A DNA stretch of 11,371 nucleotides from CAVOBC01 sp963693635. Its GTDB lineage: Bacteria > Pseudomonadota > Gammaproteobacteria > Pseudomonadales > Azotimanducaceae. A program made the position numbers and the translations under genes. Positions 5,916-11,371 of the stretch are shown here, piece after piece (position 1 is the first letter of the stretch; each line of letters starts with the position of its first letter). Location of the stretch: the NCBI GenBank assembly GCA_963693635.1, contig CAVOBC010000134.1, positions 1-11,371 on the forward strand, written 5' to 3'. The notes under the pieces are model-generated. The model ran no database searches. It had not been told where the DNA came from and saw only the letters and a program-made list of their open reading frames with translations.

Positions 5916-6398
5916 CTATGTCCGAATGATGACCTCGCCCTCGACTTCGACGGGCACATTGAACGGCAGGCTTGACATGCCGACGGCGCTCCGCGCGTGC
6001 GCACCGATTTCGCTGCCGAAGACCTCAAGGATCAGATCAGAGCAGCCGTTGATCACTTGAGGCTGACGGGTGAAGTCCGGTGCACAGTTGACCATGCCAA
6101 AGAGTTTTCCCCATGCTGTGATGCGATCAAGGTCGCCTAATTCGCGTTGCAGACTGCCGAGAATTGAGAGCGCAACGTTGCGCGCAGACTGGTAAGCCTG
6201 CTCCACAGTGATATCATCACCCACCTTGCCGATCGGCTGCGCAAGACTGCCGTCTGCCTGCTGTGGCAGGTGACCGGCAATGTATACCCGGTCGCCGACT
6301 GTGCGTGTGAAGCGAAAGGGTAGTTCAACACCCGCCGGCACTTGCATGGGCGCTGGCAGTACCAGTCCAAGATCGCTGATTTTTTGATTTGCAGACAT
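5916..6398 (-). CDS. RidA/YjgF/YER057c-family protein
   Basis: This 160-residue protein is of the longer RidA-like subgroup (YjgF_YER057c_UK114_like), against about 130 residues for true RidA. It has 'FRFTRTVGDRVYIAGHLPQQADGSL', the helix 'AYQSARNVALSILGSL', 'KLFGMVNCAPDFTRQPQVINGCSDLILEVFG' and the C-terminal 'GAHARSAVGMSSLPFNVPVEVEGEV'. The arginine in the HARSAVG segment (residue 136) matches the active-site arginine of enamine/imine deaminases. Classical RidA hydrolyses 2-aminoacrylate-type intermediates, but for this subgroup the reaction is often unproven. The ATG at 6398 is preferred over 6407 because GGAG lies 10 bases upstream of it and only about 1 base from the other. It is followed at once by the 28-bp palindrome. 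Confidence 0.9.
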   Translation of the reverse strand: MSANQKISDLGLVLPAPMQVPAGVELPFRFTRTVGDRVYIAGHLPQQADGSLAQPIGKVGDDITVEQAYQSARNVALSILGSLQRELGDLDRITAWGKLFGMVNCAPDFTRQPQVINGCSDLILEVFGSEIGAHARSAVGMSSLPFNVPVEVEGEVIIRT

Positions 6399-6441
6399 GG
6401 CCGTCATGCTCCGTTGCGTTTTTGCGATTGGTTAAGTTAGT

Positions 6442-6647
6442 GGGGTGCAGGGTTGCACCGCACTTTTCTGCGAAGCTGTTTCCTACAAGCTCTTTTCTCT
6501 AAGCCTCTTATCTCTATGTCTCTTATCTGTATGCCTCTTATTTGTATGCCTCTTATCTGTATGTCTCTTATCTGTGTGCCTCTTTTCTGTAAGAGAGGAG
6601 CGACGTTTACTTGCGAACCGATTCCGGGGAATTGTCAGGATGACAAT
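6442..6647 (+). repeat. Dispersed palindrome-bounded repeat, copy B (nine 15-bp units)
   Basis: This copy has the same architecture as 1690-1804. The left inverted repeat GGGGTGCA-GGGT-TGCACCGC (6442-6461) has one mismatched pair. Nine contiguous 15-base units run from 6462 to 6596, most of the form CTTATCTGTATGCCT. A conserved tail contains TTACTTGCGAACCGATTCC, and the right inverted repeat is ATTGTCA-GGA-TGACAAT (6631-6647). Outside the array the copies agree at most positions; inside it, copy B has six extra units that have drifted together to a new consensus. It lies between the minus-strand genes for RidA and the large exported protein. Several frames are open across it because 15 is a multiple of three, but none looks like a real protein. 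Confidence 0.87.
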
Positions 6648-6673
6648 CTTAGGACGAGAATTGATTAAGGCCC

Positions 6674-9484
6674 TCACTGATTTGGCGCGGGACTCTCTGG
6701 GTCGTCATCGTCGCGGGTGGCGACGTCAAAGCCGCCGACAAACACCGGACTTGACCACGCCACCTGGTCGTCGACCTGAGTCGCCTTGATGTAGTAGTAA
6801 TCGGTCAGACGGGTACGACCGTTGTCGACAAATTCAAACACGGCGTCGCGCGGGCCGAAGTCGCCCAGTGTTTCAACGCGAATCCAATCCTGGTAGCCGG
6901 CGATGTCGAAGCGGCGGGTGGCACCGCCCTTCTGGAGGTCCTCTTCAGCAATGACCTGACGTACGGACGGCGTCGGCGACGGCGTACGGGACCGGATTTC
7001 GAAGTCAGGGTCCTCCTGCCCTTCGCGCACGTTCAACTCAACGACGTACGCCTCTTCTACGCGTTCGAGTTGCAGGTGGAAGCAACTGGTGGAACCGCGC
7101 GTCCAGGTGATGAAATCGGCCCGGCTGGATTCATCATCAACGACCACGGCCTGGCGTTCTTCGGTTCGGAAGCCGGGGCCGTGAAAACCGATAATCCGGG
7201 CGCCCGGCGTACGGACGAAGCCGATCCACTCCCGGCCGTTGCGTGGCAGGTCAAAGCCGCCGCGATGAGGCCGACTGTCAGAGTGGACACAGATGCGAAG
7301 CATCGGTCGGTCAGTCACGGGCTGGTCCAAAGACTGGACGCTGACGACTTCACCACTGCGTACGAGTTCGATCCGCGCGAGCGGCGCAGTGCCCGCGATT
7401 TGTGCCACGATCCGATGCGGTCCACCGCCCGTGGAACGCGACCCGGGTCGCTTGCCATCGACGGCGAAGTCGACAAACATCCGCGTTCCGCTCGTCACGT
7501 ACGTCTCAAGCGCTGTCCGATAGGCTGTCAGACCGGTGGAGATCTGGCGGCCCCAGCGTCGTTTGTGGGGCGCGCCGGAAGCAGCGAATGCCATCGGCAA
7601 ACCGCGCTCGGCGTAACGATGACCGAACCACTCGAACGTGCCCTCGCCGCTCTTGATCTCTACAAACCGGTGCGCGCCCGGCAGTCCGAATCGATGGTCG
7701 GCCGGTACATGGGGCAACGCATGGACTGTTGGTGAGTCGTCGGCAAGCCAATCCCGCAGGCTCGCACGACCCTGCACGGGTTGGGGCGTGACGAAAAGAT
7801 GCGCGCCTCCCAACTCAAGCGGCGCATCAACTTCATGCAAGCTTGACAATCCGGCTCCGGCGGGTGATCGCACAACGGGGAGGGAAAGGCTCAAAAGCTG
7901 CGCGTCTTCCACCGTTGGCCATGGCGGGCCCTTCCCCGCAGGGTCTCGTTGGGGGCCGTCGGCATCGTCCTGGACTGGGCCCTCAGCCCCAGTGCGCCTA
8001 TAGAGAGTGCGCTCATCGAGAGTGCGATCATCCAGGGCGGGGGCATCCAGGGTGCGGTCATCCAGAGTGACGGCAGCGACTGTGTCCTCAACCACGTTGT
8101 GTTCGGCCAAGGCGTTTTCGGCCAGGGCATTCTCGCCTGCGTTGGGGCCGTCATTGAATGTCGCGCCATCGACGGTGACGGACGGGGCCGTTTTATCCGG
8201 GAGGTCGCCCACGGGTATCTCTGCCCGGGTGCCGTCGGATTCGGGCGACAGCGGGGCACTGGCACCGTCGGTGTTGTCAGCAGGCGCGTCAGCGTCCGCC
8301 AGGTCGACCTGCGCCGTTGTTGCCTCGACGAAGGTTGCCTCGACGAAGGTTGCCTCGACGAAGTCAGTCTCCGCGCGGTTCCCGGTTCCGGGGGCATCCC
8401 CGACTTCACCGGGGGTTGGTGGGCGCTCGCGCGGCACAGCCGTCAAATCCGCAGCAACTCCGCCGTCATCATTATCAAATGTCCCCAAATGCTCCTCGAT
8501 GTCGGTGCTGCGAGTCAGGACCGTGCTGTCTGCTTCATCGGACGGGCCTTGCTCGCCCGATGTGTTCAGGGGGGCCGCCGTGAGCGGTTCCGTCGAACCA
8601 GGGTCGTCGACAACGGGCAAAGGGAGCGGTCGCCGCGAATGCTTGTGCACCGTTTCCCAGGACACGACCGGTACGTTCGCATTCACGACGATCGGGTTTG
8701 AAAGCGCCTGCAGTCCGCCGCCGGCTGTCCGCACTTGAAGACGATAGGTGCCGGGTAGCGTAAAGATCAGATCAGGGATCAGGAGCTGGTCAATGCCTGC
8801 CGGGACTCGCGAATGAAACCGACCATTGATGAGGATTTCCAAACCAGGAATCGGACCAGTCGTTGCATTTTCGTAGCGATCAATGGCCTGAGCGTGCGCA
8901 GCAAATAGCTGGCCGGGTCGCACGACGGTGGGCGCGACGACGCTAACGGCAACCCGTTCACCGCCCAAAACTGACACCTGCTCGGCGTCAATCCGGTGCC
9001 AGCGTTCGCCGCCATGCGTGACGACGTAAACGGGAAAAAGCAGGTCGGGCGTCGCAATCGTCGGGACCGGTAACTGTCGATAGCGGATCGTAATCTCTGT
9101 GCCAACGGGTAGTGCGTCGGCAAGCCGTGCCGTCACGACGTCGACGGCACGGCGTTCCGGCCTTGATCGGAGCGGCAGGTTGGCGAGCTCAAACGTTGCT
9201 GCGGGATCGGTTGTGATCTCGACGTGGCCAGGTGATTCGCCGTCCTGATGTTGGAGTCGGTAGGCGAATGTGTCATCGAAGCCGATGACGATCAGCGAAC
9301 CCGGAGCGAGTGCTCTGCTCAGGCTCACAGTCTGCGTGATTGTGCCAACCGTCCCTGCGGCAAGATGTTGTACCGAAAAACGGGATTGTCCGATCGAATC
9401 CGCGGCGAAGTGAGATGGGTTAGCGGCGGCGCCGGACGTACCAATGACAAGCCAGGCCATAACGAGATTGACTAGCAGTCGCAT
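6674..9484 (-). CDS. Large exported DUF3604/PHP-like protein with degenerate catalytic core
   Basis: This is a 936-residue exported protein. A signal peptide (MRLLVNLVMAWLVIGTSGAAA) is followed by N-terminal beta-rich domains (about 25-270). Their 'APTVVRPGQLFAAHAQAIDRYEN' and 'LPGTYRLQVRTA...ALSNPIVV' resemble, from memory, the region before the PHP-type core of DUF3604 proteins. Where the family has W-G-D-L-H-G-x-S, this protein has WETVHKHS (276-283). Residues 284-547 are acidic, Ala/Thr/Pro-rich low-complexity sequence with pentad repeats. Similarity resumes at 'HALPHVPADHRF' (588-599), 'VEIKSGEGTFEWFGHRYAERGL' (608-629) and 'SGAPHKRRWG' where S-D-x-H-K-G-R-P-G is usual. The tail has 'DYYYIKATQVDDQVAWSSP'. 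The metal site looks lost, so it is probably not a hydrolase. The ATG at 9484 is preferred; a TTG at 9523 is possible. It follows the next gene by 44 bases (or 5 from the TTG). Confidence 0.75.
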   Translation of the reverse strand: MRLLVNLVMAWLVIGTSGAAANPSHFAADSIGQSRFSVQHLAAGTVGTITQTVSLSRALAPGSLIVIGFDDTFAYRLQHQDGESPGHVEITTDPAATFELANLPLRSRPERRAVDVVTARLADALPVGTEITIRYRQLPVPTIATPDLLFPVYVVTHGGERWHRIDAEQVSVLGGERVAVSVVAPTVVRPGQLFAAHAQAIDRYENATTGPIPGLEILINGRFHSRVPAGIDQLLIPDLIFTLPGTYRLQVRTAGGGLQALSNPIVVNANVPVVSWETVHKHSRRPLPLPVVDDPGSTEPLTAAPLNTSGEQGPSDEADSTVLTRSTDIEEHLGTFDNDDGGVAADLTAVPRERPPTPGEVGDAPGTGNRAETDFVEATFVEATFVEATTAQVDLADADAPADNTDGASAPLSPESDGTRAEIPVGDLPDKTAPSVTVDGATFNDGPNAGENALAENALAEHNVVEDTVAAVTLDDRTLDAPALDDRTLDERTLYRRTGAEGPVQDDADGPQRDPAGKGPPWPTVEDAQLLSLSLPVVRSPAGAGLSSLHEVDAPLELGGAHLFVTPQPVQGRASLRDWLADDSPTVHALPHVPADHRFGLPGAHRFVEIKSGEGTFEWFGHRYAERGLPMAFAASGAPHKRRWGRQISTGLTAYRTALETYVTSGTRMFVDFAVDGKRPGSRSTGGGPHRIVAQIAGTAPLARIELVRSGEVVSVQSLDQPVTDRPMLRICVHSDSRPHRGGFDLPRNGREWIGFVRTPGARIIGFHGPGFRTEERQAVVVDDESSRADFITWTRGSTSCFHLQLERVEEAYVVELNVREGQEDPDFEIRSRTPSPTPSVRQVIAEEDLQKGGATRRFDIAGYQDWIRVETLGDFGPRDAVFEFVDNGRTRLTDYYYIKATQVDDQVAWSSPVFVGGFDVATRDDDDPESPAPNQ
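7994..8068 (-). repeat. 15-bp repeat array inside the large gene (pentads TLDDR/TLDER)
   Basis: Five consecutive 15-base units encode TLDDR, TLDAP, ALDDR, TLDER and TLYRR (residues 473-497 of the protein started at 9484). The period keeps the reading frame whatever the copy number. The pattern x-L-D-x-x recalls pentapeptide-repeat proteins, but five units are too few to form that fold with confidence. Confidence 0.75.
8102..8131 (-). repeat. Two 15-bp units encoding NALAE-NALAE
   Basis: Two adjacent 15-base units differ at two positions and encode NALAE twice (residues 452-461). They lie in the same acidic low-complexity region as the other two 5-codon arrays. Confidence 0.7.
8319..8363 (-). 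repeat. Three identical 15-bp units encoding the FVEAT pentad
   Basis: On the plus strand GTTGCCTCGACGAAG occurs three times in direct succession without a mismatch; on the coding strand this gives three FVEAT pentads (about residues 375-389). Perfect identity suggests recent duplication or slippage. Confidence 0.9.
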
Positions 9485-9528
9485 GGAAAGGAGCGGCGCT
9501 CGGCTTCGTGGATACACACGCAAGTGGA

Positions 9529-10536
9529 TCAGATTTTTGCGCGAATGAATGTCATGAGCGCGATACTTGGGGTGTCACCGGGCGCTCCGATCTCCTGGTC
9601 GATCGAGTCCGCAGTCTTGGCATTGCGGGGAATCACGATCGCCTCTACGCCAGCCCTTGACAGTTTGCGGGTGAAGCTGCCCGCTTTCTCCTTGGTGGCC
9701 TGACTCTCAGCGACATAGAGCACGGCAAAGGCCGAGATCGCTTTGTTAGCTTCAACATGGCTGATTGGAGACGCGGCTGCCCAGACGTCGGGGTCTGATC
9801 CGAAGATGAGGGAGTGCCTGCGGCGATCGACAAAGTTGCCCAATTCTTCCATCTGGCGCGTGATATCAAAGCCTGAGGTGTCGACTGCGATTACACCGAG
9901 AATTGCTGAGAGGGACTGTCCGTCCGCCTGCAAATAGCGGGCGTCGGTCGCAACAAGGGACACAAGGTGCGCGCCCGCCGCGTGTACCATGAGAAAGATG
10001 CGTGTCGCGTCGAGGCCGTACGCGCTGTCGTTGTCGCGTACCCATCTGACCACCTTGACGATGTCCTCAACCTGATCATGAACTTCATAGTCCCAGCGCA
10101 AACGGTAATTCATGCTGATAAAGCTCATGCCGTTGCCAACGAAGAAGGCTGGCTTACTGTGGACCTTCGCTTTGTCGCCAAAGGCCCAGCCTCCCCCGTG
10201 GACATAGATCACGACGGGCGTGCGCACGTGTTCGGTTGCGCCGCGTCTACGATAGGGGTCCAGCATCTGTAGCTTTTGGTCGGTTTCGGCGGATGCATAG
10301 ATTAGATCGCGCAGCACCTCGTATTCGGTCGCAGCGAGTGGTGTCGTCGGTGCAGATGTCGGTGACGAGACAGTTGCCGGCGCCGTTGCAGCGGGCAGGC
10401 TGATTGTCGTGAGCGTCCAAAGGCATGCGATGGTGAGGCGGCGCGCGCTGAGGACCGCCCAACCTTCCAGCCGACGCGGTCGTCGACTCGCTGAGTCTGC
10501 ATGGAGCCAGCCCGGAGCCCCAGCCGGCACCAGCAT
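9529..10536 (-). CDS. Exported alpha/beta-hydrolase-fold protein lacking the catalytic serine (predicted pseudoenzyme)
   Basis: This protein has about 335 residues. After a basic stretch and a hydrophobic export-type segment (LTIACLWTLTTISLPAATA, about 34-52) comes a BD-FAE/esterase-like hydrolase fold. It has 'PVVIYVHGGGWAFGDK' (107-122, oxyanion HGGGW), 'MNYRL', 'VEDIVKVVRWVRDN...GLDATRIFLM' and the elbow. Active relatives have G-H-S-A-G at the elbow; here it is VHAAGAH (184-190), with Ala186 encoded by GCG in place of the nucleophile serine. Near the C-terminus 'AKTADSIDQEIGAPGD' stands where relatives have a histidine before S-I-x-x-E-I-G, so the histidine also appears lost. The acid position ('VAESQA') is unclear. 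The start is uncertain: the frame is open to 10722, but that extension reads through repeat-like DNA, so the ATG at 10536 is chosen. The large exported protein follows directly, so the two are probably co-transcribed. Confidence 0.78.
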   Translation of the reverse strand: MLVPAGAPGWLHADSASRRPRRLEGWAVLSARRLTIACLWTLTTISLPAATAPATVSSPTSAPTTPLAATEYEVLRDLIYASAETDQKLQMLDPYRRRGATEHVRTPVVIYVHGGGWAFGDKAKVHSKPAFFVGNGMSFISMNYRLRWDYEVHDQVEDIVKVVRWVRDNDSAYGLDATRIFLMVHAAGAHLVSLVATDARYLQADGQSLSAILGVIAVDTSGFDITRQMEELGNFVDRRRHSLIFGSDPDVWAAASPISHVEANKAISAFAVLYVAESQATKEKAGSFTRKLSRAGVEAIVIPRNAKTADSIDQEIGAPGDTPSIALMTFIRAKI

Positions 10537-10811
10537 GCTGACGAGGCGACTTACCCTCGCAGAGATTCGGGGTTGGGGTCTCAAATGCGGCTCGTCTTGC
10601 AGATTTTTCGGATTATGACACTCATCGAATTGAACGCAAAGAGTCAAGAACTGACCCCAATATCGCTCCTTCTGGCGGGGGTCCCACCATCTGGATTTTG
10701 TCCTGGGGCGGCCTCCAGGCATTTACTCACGGGTCCCACCACGATGTGAAATTCAGGACTCGCAAGGTGACTGAAATCCTTGTACCGCGGTCTGCCCGGC
10801 TTTTTAGCGGC
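10537..10811. other. Repeat-rich intergenic spacer
   Basis: No gene is supported here apart from the open extension of the alpha/beta-hydrolase frame. GGGTCCCACCA occurs twice in the same direction (10679-10689 and 10731-10741), with a small hairpin between them: CCTGG (10702-10706) paired with CCAGG (10715-10719). On the minus strand a segment reading TTGGGGTCAGTTCTTGACTC (10660-10641) resembles stretches that, from memory, recur in intergenic DNA of gammaproteobacteria, often near REP-associated transposases. The promoter of the two-gene unit to the left probably lies here, but I cannot place it. Confidence 0.5.
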
Positions 10812-11291
10812 CTAGAAATTGACAATGGTTGGGGTGAGATCCTGTAGGTCCACCACGCCGATGGCGTTGTGACCGGCCATCATCCCTGCGCATTCACCGG
10901 GATTAAAAGTCAGGGAACGCGGGCCTCGCTCGATGATCTGACGGTGGATATGGCCGTACAAGGTGACATCGGCAGCATCTTGCACCCCCTCAAGTTGCAG
11001 CGGGTCGTGAACGACCAAGATATTGCGATCTGCCCACACAAGGCGCAGGGGCGGTTCTACGAACGTCATGCCGAGACGCTCGGCGACCGGGATGAGAGCA
11101 GGAATCTCGTCGTTGTTTCCGAATACGCCGGTCAGCGGCATGTCCAGCCCCGCGAACACTTCAAGCGTCTTGGGTTGCGTGATATCGCCGGTGTGGACGA
11201 CGTGTTCGACGCCGGAAGCGTTGAACAGCTCAACGATTCGGCGGACATTCCGGAGGTTGTTGTGCGTGTCGCTAACGACGCCGATGCGCAT
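10812..11291 (-). CDS. YfcE/MJ0936-family metallophosphoesterase
   Basis: This is a 159-residue calcineurin-like phosphoesterase of the short YfcE/MJ0936 group. All metal-binding motifs are present: SDTH (Asp8, His10), GD (Asp36), GNND (Asn59 or Asn60), the His94 of VVHD, and GHIH (His113, His115). The C-terminal 'TFNPGECAG' (127-135) is the usual family ending. Such enzymes use two divalent metal ions to hydrolyse phosphodiesters; the natural substrate is generally unknown. It has no signal peptide and is likely cytoplasmic. The start is the ATG at 11291, with GAAGAGAG about 7 bases upstream. The frame stays open to the right edge of the window, but family homology begins at MRIGVVSDTH. No feature is seen in the remaining 80 bases. 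Confidence 0.93.
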   Translation of the reverse strand: MRIGVVSDTHNNLRNVRRIVELFNASGVEHVVHTGDITQPKTLEVFAGLDMPLTGVFGNNDEIPALIPVAERLGMTFVEPPLRLVWADRNILVVHDPLQLEGVQDAADVTLYGHIHRQIIERGPRSLTFNPGECAGMMAGHNAIGVVDLQDLTPTIVNF

Positions 11292-11371
11292 GATTCTCTC
11301 TTCCAGTGACGGTCCCGTGACAAGCCGGCGCAGGCCTCGGGCTTCGACTTGTCGTCTGTTGCTGCTGTTCA

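Noticed and set aside
6462..6596. Possible CRISPR array
   Set aside because: The 15-bp units are directly adjacent with no spacers, and no cas genes are present.
6445..6789. Plus- and minus-strand frames across repeat copy B giving LLSVC or TDKRH pentads
   Set aside because: A 15-bp unit without stops is open in several frames by construction. The copies do not share a start or stop, so the frames are not evidence of a protein.
7070..8738. Long plus-strand open frames (7070-7735, 7949-8701, 8007-8738)
   Set aside because: They are antisense to the 936-codon gene. Their translations are low-complexity mirrors of the repeat region, with no recognisable domain.

Overview
The window looks like chromosomal accessory DNA from a gammaproteobacterium, with GC roughly in the high fifties by eye. 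This rests on a PA0069-type radical SAM gene preceded by an E. coli-type LexA box, a gammaproteobacterial-style PetA Rieske protein, an E. coli-type GloA and an IS3-family insertion end. I cannot name a genus. Nearly all genes are on the minus strand. The plus-strand exceptions are the transposase tail at the left edge and one frameshifted redoxin gene.

Layout, left to right. Positions 1-124 are the right end of an IS3-family element, with the last 27 codons of its transposase and its terminal inverted repeat. It has cut a short-chain dehydrogenase gene down to an 87-codon remnant (122-385). Next come a VOC/glyoxalase-fold protein (512-913) and a GNAT acetyltransferase (1028-1540). A long non-coding stretch (1541-2132) carries a palindrome-bounded dispersed repeat, copy A. 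An exported thioredoxin-fold gene (2133-2716, plus) is broken by a one-base frameshift. It converges on a PA0069-family radical SAM gene (2742-3857), whose predicted promoter overlaps a near-consensus LexA box.

Positions 3998-5546 hold a probable minus-strand redox and detoxification group: glyoxalase I (gloA), a lone Rieske iron-sulfur protein without cytochrome b or c1 beside it, and a flavodoxin-like protein. A promoter is predicted at 5705-5734. A RidA-family gene (5916-6398) ends directly on a perfect 28-bp palindrome. Copy B of the dispersed repeat lies at 6442-6647, with nine 15-bp units against three in copy A.

Positions 6674-10536 hold a probable two-gene unit encoding exported proteins. 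The first gene is an alpha/beta-hydrolase-fold protein that has lost its nucleophile serine and apparently its histidine. The second is a 936-residue protein that I match from memory to the DUF3604/PHP-type family. Its catalytic core has been replaced by about 260 residues of acidic low-complexity sequence built partly from 15-bp (5-codon) repeats. Both look like pseudoenzymes. A repeat-rich spacer (10537-10811) then separates this pair from a YfcE/MJ0936-type metallophosphoesterase (10812-11291).

The most unusual items are the pair of adjacent predicted pseudoenzymes, the dispersed element with two palindromes around a variable 15-bp array, and the SOS-type control of the radical SAM gene. 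All family assignments come from reading motifs; no database search was run.
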